The notes below the pieces were generated by a model. The model had not been told where the DNA came from, made no database searches, and saw nothing but the letters and a program-made list of their open reading frames with translations. A stretch of 44,051 bases of DNA from an uncultured Rhodospirillales bacterium. Its GTDB lineage: Bacteria > Pseudomonadota > Alphaproteobacteria > Acetobacterales > Acetobacteraceae. Where the stretch lies: assembly GCA_903891315.1 (NCBI GenBank), contig CAITEF010000205.1, forward strand, positions 1 to 44,051, in the 5' to 3' direction. Made by a program: the position numbers and the translations under genes. Positions 18,924 to 28,290 of this stretch are shown here, piece after piece. Positions within the stretch are counted from its first letter, which is position 1. The number at the start of each line of letters is the position of its first letter.

Positions 18924-20141
18924 ATGAGCCAAGACCCGTCATCCGTGTCCCGGATCGCTCTCAAGCGCCGTCATGTATTGGGAATGGCAGCGGCTGGCGC
19001 ACTCACCGCGACCGGTGCGCGCGCGGATGAGGAAACCATCAAGATCGGCGTGGTGGTGCCGCTGTCGGGCGCGTTCGCTGCCAGTGGTCAGGATGAATTG
19101 CACGGCGCGCAACTTGCCGTCGATGAGATCAACGCGGCGGGCGGCATCAAGTCCATCGGTGGCCGCAAGCTGGAATTGCTGCCAGCCGATGCCGGTCAAA
19201 CCCCCGAATCCGCGGTGGCCGCAGCACGACGCATTCTCAATCAGAACCCGGTCGGCTCCATCGGCTGCTGGTATAGCGCACTCACCTTGGCCGCCACCCA
19301 GGTGGCCGAGCAGAAGAAGATCCCCTGGATCACCGGCTCTGGCTCGGACGCCATCGTTGGGCGCGGATTCAAATATTCCTACCAGATCTCGGCGGGCTCG
19401 GAAGATTCAGCGCGTGGCATGATTGCCACCATCAAAAGCCTTGGCAGCGGCGATATGCGTCTGGCGATGCTGTGCGACAACAACGCGTTCAACGTCGAGG
19501 TGAAGGAATTCATCCGCAAGAACGTCTCCATCCCCTTCGTGGCCGAGCCGACCTGGACCTCGCCGCTGTCTGACGCCACCCCTCCGGTGACCGCCGTGCT
19601 GCGCGCCAACCCGAATTTCATCTATTTGGGTGCCACCAGCACGACCGACCAATTCCTCTTGCTCAAGCAATTGGCAGCCCAAGGCAACAAGGCGCTGATC
19701 ATCATGGGCGCCTCCTCGGCCGCCAACCCCGCCTTCCTCACCGGGGTGGGTGCCGAGGCGATGGAAGGCCTTCTGGTTGAGACCTCGATCTCGTTCCCCG
19801 GCAAAGGCTCCGAAGCCGCGAACAGCCGCTTCGTCGCTGCCACCAAGCAGGCCTTCATGGATTGCGAGGGGCTGACTGGCTTCGTCGAGGTTACCGTGCT
19901 CGCGCTGGCGTTGGAGAAGGCCGGCAAGGCGGACTCCGCCTCGGTGCAGGAGGCGCTGCAGAGCCTCGACGTGAACAACAACCCCGCCGCCTCCCTGCTG
20001 CCCGGCGGCACCCGTCTGCGCTTTGGCCCGAATGGTCGGCGCATGGACACGTCGGTGCAGCTTCTGCAGTGGCAGAGCGGACGTCCGGTGGTGGTGTCGC
20101 CGCCGGATGTCGCCAATGGGGTGTTGAAGCGGAAGGCGTGA
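18924..20141 (+). CDS. ABC transporter substrate-binding protein (LivK/urea-amide type)
   Basis: IKIGVVVPLSGAFAASGQDELHGAQLAVDEINAAGGI; signal/Tat leader; divergent from 17935..18708. Confidence 0.93.
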   Translation: MSQDPSSVSRIALKRRHVLGMAAAGALTATGARADEETIKIGVVVPLSGAFAASGQDELHGAQLAVDEINAAGGIKSIGGRKLELLPADAGQTPESAVAAARRILNQNPVGSIGCWYSALTLAATQVAEQKKIPWITGSGSDAIVGRGFKYSYQISAGSEDSARGMIATIKSLGSGDMRLAMLCDNNAFNVEVKEFIRKNVSIPFVAEPTWTSPLSDATPPVTAVLRANPNFIYLGATSTTDQFLLLKQLAAQGNKALIIMGASSAANPAFLTGVGAEAMEGLLVETSISFPGKGSEAANSRFVAATKQAFMDCEGLTGFVEVTVLALALEKAGKADSASVQEALQSLDVNNNPAASLLPGGTRLRFGPNGRRMDTSVQLLQWQSGRPVVVSPPDVANGVLKRKA

Positions 20142-20149
20142 CGCGGGGT

Positions 20150-20168
20150 GGCGGGTCGTCGACCCGCC
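20150..20168. terminator. Perfect palindrome between convergent genes (putative bidirectional terminator)
   Basis: GGCGGGTCGTCGACCCGCC between stops at 20141 (+) and 20169 (-). Confidence 0.5.
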
Positions 20169-20579
20169 CTACGACGCCGCAAATGGGTTTTCGACCCGTA
20201 TACCGCCAAGATCCATCCCATGCTGCATGTCCTCAGACAGCAACAATTCGCATCCGGCTTCCAACGCCGCGGCGGCGATCATCGCGTCGTAAAGCGACAG
20301 GCCGTAGCGCTCGGCCAGCGCCAAACCGCGCTCATGTGTCGCCACAGTCAGATTCTCCACACGCAGCAATCCGCGCACGGCGCCGAGGAAATCAGCCAAT
20401 TCGGGCCAAGACAGACCCATCTTGCGCCGCGCCACATTGGCGATCTCGTTGAGCACTTGCACGCTGATCACCCCGCCGCCTTGCAGCAGCGTCTCGGCAA
20501 TCGCCGCCTTCCGCGTGTCGGATGACGCGAGGTAAAGCAGGACGTTGCTGTCGAGGAATCTATCGGGCGTTCGCGTCAT
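20169..20579 (-). CDS. vapC: PIN-domain toxin (VapC-like)
   Basis: FLDSNVLLYLAS..., YGLSLYDAMIAAAALEAGCELLLSEDMQHG. Confidence 0.92.
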   Translation of the reverse strand: MTRTPDRFLDSNVLLYLASSDTRKAAIAETLLQGGGVISVQVLNEIANVARRKMGLSWPELADFLGAVRGLLRVENLTVATHERGLALAERYGLSLYDAMIAAAALEAGCELLLSEDMQHGMDLGGIRVENPFAAS

Positions 20580-20790
20580 TACGGTCGAACTTGAAATCCA
20601 TAGGCAGACGACCGCGATAGGCGCGAAGGCGCTCGATCAGCGCCTCCCGCCCCGGCTTGCGCGCGATGCCGAACAACCGCTCATCGGCCACCCGGATCTC
20701 GATCTCATCGCCCTCATGCAGCCCAAGCGCTTCGACCACCGAGGCCGGTAGCCGCACCGCCAAGCTGTTGCCCCATTTGGCAACCTGCAT
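20560..20790 (-). CDS. vapB: AbrB/MazE-type antitoxin (VapB-like)
   Basis: MQVAKWGNSLAVRLPASVVEALGLHEGDEIEI; overlaps vapC by 20 bp. Confidence 0.92.
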   Translation of the reverse strand: MQVAKWGNSLAVRLPASVVEALGLHEGDEIEIRVADERLFGIARKPGREALIERLRAYRGRLPMDFKFDRNDANAR

Positions 20791-20905
20791 TGCCGTTCTC
20801 CTGGATACACACCGGGAAATGTATATCCAACCGCCTAGCACAGCCAACAAAAAAGGCGAGGCCCTCTCGGACCCCGCCCTTCTCACGCAATCAACCATCG
20901 CCAGA

Positions 20906-23596
20906 TCAGGCAGCGGCCATCTCACGCAGCACGTAATGCAGAATGCCGCCATGCTGGTAGTAGTTCACCTCATCGAGTGTATCGATGCGGCAGAGCAGCG
21001 GCACGTGGTCGATCGTGCCGTTGGCGCGGTGAATGGCCAACGACATCGTCTTACGCGGGGCCAGATCATCCAGACCGATGATGTCGAAGGTCTCATCCCC
21101 GGTGATGCCCAGCGTGTTGCGGTTGGTGCCTTCCGGGAAGGTCAACGGCAGCACGCCCATGCCAACCAGGTTCGAACGATGGATGCGCTCGAAGCTCTCC
21201 ACGATCACCGCCTTGACGCCGAGAAGCATCGTGCCCTTCGCCGCCCAGTCACGCGAGGAGCCGGTGCCGTATTCCTTGCCACCGAAGATGATGGTCGGTA
21301 CGCCCGCTTCCATATACTTCATCGCCGCGGTGTAGATCGGCATGACCTCGCCGGTCGGGATATACTTCGTCACGCCGCCTTCGGTGCCCGGTGCCAGCTC
21401 GTTCTTGATGCGGGTGTTGGCAAACGTGCCGCGCATCATCACCTCGTGGTTGCCACGGCGGGCACCGTAGGAGTTGAAGTCCTTCTGCAGAATCTGGCGC
21501 TCGCCGAGATAGTCACCAGCCGGCGAGGTCTTCTTGATGTTGCCAGCAGGCGAGATGTGGTCGGTGGTGATCGAGTCACCAAGCTCGGCCAACAGACGCG
21601 CTCCCAAAATGTCGGTCTTCACCGACGGGGTCATGGTGATCCCGTTGAAATAGGGCGGGTTGCGCACATAGGTCGAGCTGTCGGACCAGTCATACACATC
21701 GGCCGATTCAGCGGTCTTGATCGCCTGCCACTGTGCCGGGCCCTTGAAGACATCGGCATAGCGCTTGAGGAACTGCTCACGACCGAGGGCGGCTGCGATG
21801 GTCTCAGCGATTTCCTTGTTGGACGGCCAGATGTCCTTGAGGAAGACCTGCTTGCCGTCCTTCGAGGTGCCGATTGGCTGGGTGGTGATGTCCTCGCGGA
21901 TATTGCCGAACAGCGAGTAGGCCACGACCAGCGGCGGCGAGGCCAGGTAGTTCGCGCGGATATTGGCGTGCACGCGGCCTTCGAAGTTGCGGTTGCCGGA
22001 GATCACGGCGGCGGCGACCAGCTTGTTGTCTTCGATGGCGTCAACCATCGCATCCGTCAGCGGGCCGGAATTGCCGATGCAGGTGGTGCAGCCATAGCCA
22101 ACGATGTTGAAGCCAATCGCTTCCAGATCCTTCAGCAGGCCCGAACGCGAGAGATATTCTTCAACCACCTGGCTGCCAGGGGCCAACGAGGTCTTGGTCC
22201 ATGGCTTCGGCTTCAGGCCAAGCGCGTGCGCCTTGCGGGCAACCAGACCGGCGGCGACCATCACCGACGGGTTGGAGGTGTTGGTGCAGGAGGTGATGGC
22301 GGCCAGCACGACGTCACCATGGGTGATTTCGTAGTTGGTGCCGGCCACGGCCACCTTGGTCCCGACATGGTCGGCTGCGACGCCGAGCGACTTGGTGAGT
22401 TCGGCGTTGAACGAGGTTCCGGCTTCCTTGAGAGTCACGCGGTCCTGCGGACGCTTCGGGCCAGCCATCGAGGGAACGACGCTGGACATGTCGAGTTCGA
22501 GAATGTCGGTGAACACCGGGTCCGGCGTGGTGGCATCGCGCCACATGCCCTGCGCCTTGGAATAGGCTTCGACGAGCTTGATGCGATGTTCGTCGCGGCC
22601 AGAGAGATGCAGGAAGTCGAGCGTGATCTGATCGACCGGGAAGAAGCCGCAGGTGGCACCGTATTCCGGGGCCATGTTGGCGATGGTCGCACGGTCGGCG
22701 AGTGCGAGGTCGTTCAGGCCCGAGCCGAAGAACTCAACGAACTTGCCAACAACGCCGCGCTTGCGGAGCATTTGCGTCACGGTCAGCACGAGGTCGGTGG
22801 CGGTCACACCTTCCGGCAGCTTGCCGGTCAGACGGAAGCCGATCACGTCTGGGATCAGCATGGCAATCGGCTGGCCGAGCATGGCGGCTTCAGCCTCGAT
22901 GCCGCCCACGCCCCAGCCGAGCACGGCCATGCCGTTGACCATCGTGGTGTGGGAGTCGGTGCCATACAGGCTGTCGGGATAGGCGTAGGTGGTGCCGCCG
23001 ACATCGGCGGTCCAGACGGTCTGCGACAGGTATTCCAGGTTCACCTGATGGCAGATGCCGGTGCCGGGTGGGACGACGCGGAAATTGTCGAACGCGGTCT
23101 GGCCCCAACGCAGGAAGGAGTAACGCTCGCCATTGCGCTCGAACTCGACATCCACGTTCTTGGCTTCGGAATCGGCGGTGCCGTAGAAATCGACCATCAC
23201 CGAGTGGTCGATCACCAGATCGACGGGCACCAGCGGGTTCACTTTCTGCGGGTTGCCACCAAGCTTGGTGATGCCGTCGCGCATGGCGGCGAGATCGACC
23301 ACGCCCGGCACGCCGGTGAAGTCCTGCATCAGGATTCGGCTGGGCTTGAACGGCACTTCCTTGGTGGACTTGCCTTCCTTCAGCCAATCAACAACGGCCT
23401 GGGCGTCGGCCACGACATAGGACTTGCCGTCCTCGAAGCGCAGCACGTTTTCCAGCAGCACTTTCAGCGAAACCGGCAGACGGCTCGCGTCCCCCAACGC
23501 TTCCGTCGTGGCAGGGATCGAGAAATAATCGTAGTTTTTACCCTCAACCGTCAAAGTGCGGCGGGTTTTCAGGCTGTCCTGGCCAACGGATTTCAT
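20906..23596 (-). CDS. acnA: Aconitate hydratase AcnA
   Basis: Fe-S motif GYGCTTCIGNSGPL; VILQDFTGVP-like RILMQDFTGVPGVVDLAAMRD; SRDWAAKG. Confidence 0.97.
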   Translation of the reverse strand: MKSVGQDSLKTRRTLTVEGKNYDYFSIPATTEALGDASRLPVSLKVLLENVLRFEDGKSYVVADAQAVVDWLKEGKSTKEVPFKPSRILMQDFTGVPGVVDLAAMRDGITKLGGNPQKVNPLVPVDLVIDHSVMVDFYGTADSEAKNVDVEFERNGERYSFLRWGQTAFDNFRVVPPGTGICHQVNLEYLSQTVWTADVGGTTYAYPDSLYGTDSHTTMVNGMAVLGWGVGGIEAEAAMLGQPIAMLIPDVIGFRLTGKLPEGVTATDLVLTVTQMLRKRGVVGKFVEFFGSGLNDLALADRATIANMAPEYGATCGFFPVDQITLDFLHLSGRDEHRIKLVEAYSKAQGMWRDATTPDPVFTDILELDMSSVVPSMAGPKRPQDRVTLKEAGTSFNAELTKSLGVAADHVGTKVAVAGTNYEITHGDVVLAAITSCTNTSNPSVMVAAGLVARKAHALGLKPKPWTKTSLAPGSQVVEEYLSRSGLLKDLEAIGFNIVGYGCTTCIGNSGPLTDAMVDAIEDNKLVAAAVISGNRNFEGRVHANIRANYLASPPLVVAYSLFGNIREDITTQPIGTSKDGKQVFLKDIWPSNKEIAETIAAALGREQFLKRYADVFKGPAQWQAIKTAESADVYDWSDSSTYVRNPPYFNGITMTPSVKTDILGARLLAELGDSITTDHISPAGNIKKTSPAGDYLGERQILQKDFNSYGARRGNHEVMMRGTFANTRIKNELAPGTEGGVTKYIPTGEVMPIYTAAMKYMEAGVPTIIFGGKEYGTGSSRDWAAKGTMLLGVKAVIVESFERIHRSNLVGMGVLPLTFPEGTNRNTLGITGDETFDIIGLDDLAPRKTMSLAIHRANGTIDHVPLLCRIDTLDEVNYYQHGGILHYVLREMAAA

Positions 23597-23762
23597 GGGA
23601 TATCTGCCTCGCGAAAAAGCCTGCGTGGCGCAGGCGATCCGGGGCCGATGTGAAACCGGCGGGTTTCGTCCGCGCAAGCGGGCCGGTGGGGGAAACGGCA
23701 GGGCCTTAAACCACAGGCTTTGCGCCTTCGTCCACTGGGTTGGATTGTTTTTGGGAGCCTTT

Positions 23763-24338
23763 GTGGTGCTTGAAGTGCAAGAAATTGCTGCGGTGCGGGG
23801 GGAACGACGAATATTCGGTCCCTTGAGCTTCTCGGCCGCCTCCGGCGAGGCGATGTTGCTGGTCGGCCCCAATGGTTCGGGGAAATCAACGTTGTTGCGG
23901 ATCCTCGCGGGATTGGGGCGTCTGGCCGAAGGTGTCGTGCGCTGGAACGGCAACGACACGCTGGCCGACCGAGCCGCGCATGCAGCACTTGTCAGTTATG
24001 TCGGCCATCTCGACGCGGTGAAGCCTGGGCTGACCGCGCGGGAAAATCTCGGGCCGAACGCCGAGGCGGGGCTGGCAGCGATGGCGCTCTCGCATCTGGC
24101 CGATCAGCCCGCGCGGTTCTTCAGCGCGGGACAGAAACGCCGCCTCGCTTTGGCGCGTCTGGCGTGCTCGCAAGCGCCGATCTGGCTGCTCGACGAGCCG
24201 ACCCTCGGCCTCGATGTCGCCTCGGTCGCCCGTTTCGGTGATTTGCTGGCCAAGCACCGGGCGGCGGGCGGGATTGTGCTGGCGGCGACGCATCTGCCAT
24301 TGCCTTTGCCGGAAGCGAAGGAGCTGCGGCTGGCATGA
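23763..24338 (+). CDS. ccmA: Heme exporter ATP-binding protein CcmA
   Basis: GPNGSGKSTLLRILAGL, FSAGQKRRLALARL, LLDEPTLGLD; probable GTG start with gggag upstream. Confidence 0.9.
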   Translation: MVLEVQEIAAVRGERRIFGPLSFSAASGEAMLLVGPNGSGKSTLLRILAGLGRLAEGVVRWNGNDTLADRAAHAALVSYVGHLDAVKPGLTARENLGPNAEAGLAAMALSHLADQPARFFSAGQKRRLALARLACSQAPIWLLDEPTLGLDVASVARFGDLLAKHRAAGGIVLAATHLPLPLPEAKELRLA

Positions 24339-25000
24339 ACGCCTTCTGGTCGATCATCGGGCGCGATCTGCGCCTGTCCGTGCGTCATGGCGCCGATACG
24401 CTGGCGGCGTTGATGTTCTTCGTCATCGCCTCGGCCCTGTTCCCGCTCGCCGTCGGGCCTGCACCGGAGACGCTGGCACGGCTCGCCCCTGGGATTGTCT
24501 GGGTCTGCGCGCTGCTGGCCGCCTTGCTGCCGCTGGATCGGCTGTTCGGAGCGGATTTCGAGGATGGCACGCTAGATCAGTTGCTGCTCTCCGGCCTGCC
24601 CGCTGCGTTGGTGGCGCTCGCCAAGGCGATCTCGCACTGGTTCTCCACCGGCCTGCCGCTGCTGGTGGTGGCGGTGCCGGTGTCGCTGATGCTCAATCTC
24701 GACAATGACGCGCTGCCGGTGCTGATCGCGGGGCTACTGCCCGGGACCGCGTTGCTCTCGCTGTTCGGCACCGCCGGAGCGGCGCTGGTGATCGGGGCGC
24801 GGCGTGGTGGCGTGTTGCTGCCGCTGCTGGTGCTGCCATTGACCGCCCCGGTGGTGATCTTCGGCGTGGCGGCGGCGGATGCGGCGTCGCAGGGGATGAG
24901 CTTCGAGGCTCCGCTGTTGTTTCTCGCCGCCTTGTTTGCCGGGGCCTTGCCATTGTGCCCGCTGGCGGCGGGGGCGGCGCTCAGGGCAGCGGTGGAGTAG
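24335..25000 (+). CDS. ccmB: Heme exporter permease CcmB
   Basis: RDLRLSVRHGADTLAALMFFVIASALFPLAVGP, FGADFEDGTLDQLLLSG; overlaps ccmA 4 bp. Confidence 0.95.
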   Translation: MNAFWSIIGRDLRLSVRHGADTLAALMFFVIASALFPLAVGPAPETLARLAPGIVWVCALLAALLPLDRLFGADFEDGTLDQLLLSGLPAALVALAKAISHWFSTGLPLLVVAVPVSLMLNLDNDALPVLIAGLLPGTALLSLFGTAGAALVIGARRGGVLLPLLVLPLTAPVVIFGVAAADAASQGMSFEAPLLFLAALFAGALPLCPLAAGAALRAAVE

Positions 25001-25078
25001 GGTGGGATGCCGCTTGGCACCCCACCACGCAGTCGATGCCGCAACTTGGTGGGATACCCAAGCGGTATGCCACCCTAC
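24997..25078. repeat. Foldback element (GTAGGGTGG...CCACCCTAC, family D) overlapping the ccmB stop
   Basis: gtagggtgggatgccgcttggcaccccacca ... tggtgggatacccaagcggtatgccaccctac imperfect inverted repeat. Confidence 0.75.
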
Positions 25079-25107
25079 GAACCTTACGCCCGGAGAATTC
25101 GGCACGG

Positions 25108-25950
25108 ATGTCGCCAGGAATTGAATACGCGCTTGGTGCCATGGTCTGCTTCGGCCTGGGCGATCTGATCTACAAGCGCGGCAGCGCGGCAGGTGTGAAG
25201 CCGCATCATCTGTTGATGCTGCAATCTTGGGTGTTCATGCCGATCTCGGTGATCTTCGCCTATCTCACCGACACGCTGCATTTCACCTGGGCAACCGCCT
25301 GGGGCGGGGCGGCGGGGCTGTGCATGTGGGTGGGATTCTACAATTTCGCCTATAGCCTGAAATTGGGTGCCGTGAGCGTCAACGCGCCGATCTTCCGGTT
25401 GAGCTTCATCATCACCGCAACCCTTGCCATCCTGCTGCTCGGCGAGGCGGCGACGCGGGCCAAATTGGCTGGGATCGGGCTGGCCTTGGTGGCGAGCTGG
25501 CTGCTGCTCGGCGGACGGGCACAAGGGGTGACGGCGGCGTCGCTGATGCGGGTGGGATTGGCCACGGTCTCGGTCGGTGTCGGCAATCTGCTCTACAAGG
25601 TCGGACTGCAACACGGGGCACTCGGCCCGGCGATGGTGGCGTCGCAGGCCTTTGTGTTCGTCCCGCTCGGCCTCGCCTTCACCGCCTCGGTCGATGGCCG
25701 CATCCGGCCGCCGGCGATGGTCTGGCGCTATTCGACCCCGGCAGCGCTCATCCTGTTCGCCGCCTTCGGATTGCTGGCGCACAGCCTCAGCATCGGCGAG
25801 GCGAGCGTGGTGGTGCCGATCGCGCAGATGGGCTTCGCGGTGACCGCCGTGCTCGGCTTCCTGGTGCTGCACGAGCCGGTGACGCTGCGCAAAGTGACCG
25901 GGCTGCTTTGCGCCGTGATCGCCCTGCTCAGCTTCGCCACCGCTTGGTGA
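25108..25950 (+). CDS. EamA/DMT superfamily transporter
   Basis: Ten-TM EamA-type repeats, SVNAPIFRLSFIITATLAILLLGE, TAVLGFLVLHEPVTLRKVTGL. Confidence 0.88.
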   Translation: MSPGIEYALGAMVCFGLGDLIYKRGSAAGVKPHHLLMLQSWVFMPISVIFAYLTDTLHFTWATAWGGAAGLCMWVGFYNFAYSLKLGAVSVNAPIFRLSFIITATLAILLLGEAATRAKLAGIGLALVASWLLLGGRAQGVTAASLMRVGLATVSVGVGNLLYKVGLQHGALGPAMVASQAFVFVPLGLAFTASVDGRIRPPAMVWRYSTPAALILFAAFGLLAHSLSIGEASVVVPIAQMGFAVTAVLGFLVLHEPVTLRKVTGLLCAVIALLSFATAW

Positions 25951-26259
25951 TCAGGCGGCCACTCTGCGCCGCACACTGCCGGTGATCTCGCGGCGGCAGA
26001 CCAGGTTGGTCACGCCCACGGTCTGGCGCAGATTGCCCTCCACCAGATGCACCATCTCGGCAGGCATCGCCGCCATCGCGATATCGATTCGCAGGCTGTC
26101 ACCCTTGCGCGCGCAGTCGAAACTGTCGGGTGTGAGGTCACGTCGCGCGAAAGGCTGGATCAGCCTCGGCAGCAGGCCGGGATCGACATCGGCGGTGACG
26201 GTGAAACGTACGGATGCGAACTGCCCGACCAGGGTCCAGGGCGTGAAAGCAGACAACAT
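25951..26259 (-). CDS. Small protein, ACT-domain-like (IlvM-like) hypothetical
   Basis: FASVRFTVTADVDPGLLPRLIQPFARRDLTPDSFDCARKGDSLRIDIAMAA...VHLVEGNLRQTVGVTNL resembles small ACT domain pattern. Confidence 0.6.
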   Translation of the reverse strand: MLSAFTPWTLVGQFASVRFTVTADVDPGLLPRLIQPFARRDLTPDSFDCARKGDSLRIDIAMAAMPAEMVHLVEGNLRQTVGVTNLVCRREITGSVRRRVAA

Positions 26260-26301
26260 ATCAGAAAAACTCCGAACGGCAGATGAAAACACGCAATTAG
26301 C

Positions 26302-26323
26302 CCCGGCTGCTCATGCAACCGGG
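26302..26323 (-). promoter_or_regulatory. Stem-loop in the leader upstream of the ACT-like gene
   Basis: On - strand cccggttgc-atga-gcagccggg: 9-bp stem (one G-U), 4-nt loop. Confidence 0.45.
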
Positions 26324-26390
26324 AGGGTAATTCGCATCATCATTCGTTCGAGCAACATCGCGTCACGATATGCGAAGACGCTGGTCGAGT

Positions 26391-27359
26391 CTACGGAATG
26401 ATCCCCTGCGGCAAATTCATGGGAGGCAAGCGTGCCACCGGGAACTGCGCGACGGTCACTGCACGGTCACGCACCGATAGCGGCAGTTCCACCACGCTGC
26501 GCCCATCCTGGCCGGTCCGCTGCAGCATCCGCAGAATCAGCGTCGCCGTCTGCGCATTCTGCGGCGTGATCCGACCGGCGGCCGCCAGTTCGGCCAGCAT
26601 CTCATCCGCCCCGGTGATCACCACCTTGCCCTCGCCTGCGGGCTGCCCCGCCGCGTCCGCATGCATCGTCGCGTTTCCGTTTACCGCGAGTTTTCCCCAG
26701 GTGATGGCGAAATCACGCAATGTCACGATGCCGTCTTGCAGGCCGATATCCAGCCCGGCATGGGCGATCAATCCCTGCAATCCGAAACGTTGGGCCAGAA
26801 CGGAAATGTCGAGCCCGTCCAGCGTTGCGACCAGACTGCCCTGGGTCGGATGCGCCCCACGGTTCTGGTGCAGTTCCGCGACGAGATGACCCAAGGCCAG
26901 CGGGGCCGGCTGCACGCTCCAGACCATGTTCTCGGTGGCAAGATTGGCGAAACCACCATCGAGTGCCGTGCGCAGGACCAGATCGCCCTCGCTCAATGCT
27001 GAGTCCGGCAACAGGCCGACACGCAAATGCTGCGCCCCCTGCGGACGAATTGTCAGGCGCAGCGGCAGGGTGAACGGCAGATCAAGCAGCAGGGATTGCG
27101 CGCCAAAGCCGATGCCGCCCGCCAGAATCCGGCCGTCATCGCGTGACATCTCCAACCCGTCGACCCGCAGTCGCGCGGCAGTCGGCCAGCCCTCGGCGTG
27201 GGCCTCCCCCGATGTCACATGCCAACCATCCACCGCCGCCTGAGCGAGCGTGTTGCGCCAGGAGGCGCGCATTTGCATCTCGGCGGCGTACCACAGCGCG
27301 GTGTCGAGCAGCGCCAGAGCCACCAACCCAATCACGATCCGGACCAATCGACCGCTCAT
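26391..27359 (-). CDS. DUF2125 domain-containing protein
   Basis: Alphaproteobacterial DUF2125-like sequence: WRNTLAQAAVDGWHVTSGEAHAEGWPTAARLRVDGL. Confidence 0.75.
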   Translation of the reverse strand: MSGRLVRIVIGLVALALLDTALWYAAEMQMRASWRNTLAQAAVDGWHVTSGEAHAEGWPTAARLRVDGLEMSRDDGRILAGGIGFGAQSLLLDLPFTLPLRLTIRPQGAQHLRVGLLPDSALSEGDLVLRTALDGGFANLATENMVWSVQPAPLALGHLVAELHQNRGAHPTQGSLVATLDGLDISVLAQRFGLQGLIAHAGLDIGLQDGIVTLRDFAITWGKLAVNGNATMHADAAGQPAGEGKVVITGADEMLAELAAAGRITPQNAQTATLILRMLQRTGQDGRSVVELPLSVRDRAVTVAQFPVARLPPMNLPQGIIP

Positions 27360-27555
27360 TACATATCCTGACACTTGCAGATCTCACTTGAACCACCGAC
27401 GTCAACCCATTGAAGTCGCATTGCACAACCCTGTGGCGGCGAAGAATCCCCAGGCTTCGAGTCAGCAATCCCGGAGCGCAAAAAACGAACAAAAATACTG
27501 TGAATTCAATGCGTTTGACAAAGTTTTCCTACGGAGTCCCGTGGAGATAGGCATT

Positions 27556-28290
27556 TCAATGCACAGAGTTATCCACAGGGTTTTCCGCCGCCCGGAATGC
27601 CTCGGCTGACTCCTCATAGATCCGCTGAATCTCTTGCATCAGCGTTTCGCGACTGAGCCCCGTCGGCAATGGCGGGTGGATGCGGACATGGATGATGCCA
27701 GGCCGTTTGCCAAACATCCCCTTGCCCCAGCACACCCCGGAATCGGTGGTCACCGGGATCACCGGCAACTTGCTGACCACCGCCAACGCCGCGAAGCCGA
27801 CCTTGACCTCCACCTTCGCACCGGGGATGGCGCGGGTGCCCTCGGGAAAGATCAGAACCTGCGCCCCGTTTGCCCAAGCGGCCTTGGCGTCTCGAAACAG
27901 GCCGCGCATCGTCGCCGCCCCGGCACCACGTTCGACCGGGATCTGCTGGGAGCGGCGGGCGAGCCAGCCAAACACCGGAATGCGCAGCAATTCGGCCTTC
28001 ATCACGTAGCGGCAATCCGGCACCAGGCGGAACCACAACATGGTGTCGAACGCGCTCTGATGCTGGGAAGCGATCAGCATCGGCCCTGATTGCGGCAGAT
28101 TTTCCAGGCCGTCGATTTTCACGCGCATGCCACAGATCCACATCCCAGCAATCACCGCACCACCCCAGAGCCTGCCAAAGGTGATCAACCGCGGCTGCGG
28201 CAGCAGGCCCGCCGGGAGGCCGCACAGCGCCAAAAACACCGTCACTGCCAGGAACCACAGCGAGAACAGAAAAGAGCGGATTTTGCTCAT
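27556..28290 (-). CDS. plsC: 1-acyl-sn-glycerol-3-phosphate acyltransferase (PlsC-like)
   Basis: SQHQSAFDT (HxxxxD) and FPEGTRAIPG motifs. Confidence 0.92.
   Translation of the reverse strand: MSKIRSFLFSLWFLAVTVFLALCGLPAGLLPQPRLITFGRLWGGAVIAGMWICGMRVKIDGLENLPQSGPMLIASQHQSAFDTMLWFRLVPDCRYVMKAELLRIPVFGWLARRSQQIPVERGAGAATMRGLFRDAKAAWANGAQVLIFPEGTRAIPGAKVEVKVGFAALAVVSKLPVIPVTTDSGVCWGKGMFGKRPGIIHVRIHPPLPTGLSRETLMQEIQRIYEESAEAFRAAENPVDNSVH
27569..27577 (+). promoter_or_regulatory. Perfect DnaA-box-like sequence TTATCCACA
   Basis: gagttatccacaggg at the 3' end of plsC, beside an AT-rich stretch. Confidence 0.4.

Noticed and set aside
20169-20790. VapBC as part of a defence island
   Set aside because: Stand-alone type II toxin-antitoxin pair between housekeeping genes; no other defence genes nearby.
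20657-23653. 998-aa plus-strand ORF antisense to acnA
   Set aside because: Mirror ORF of a high-GC gene; low-complexity His/Arg/Gly/Val-rich translation; acnA on the opposite strand is clear.
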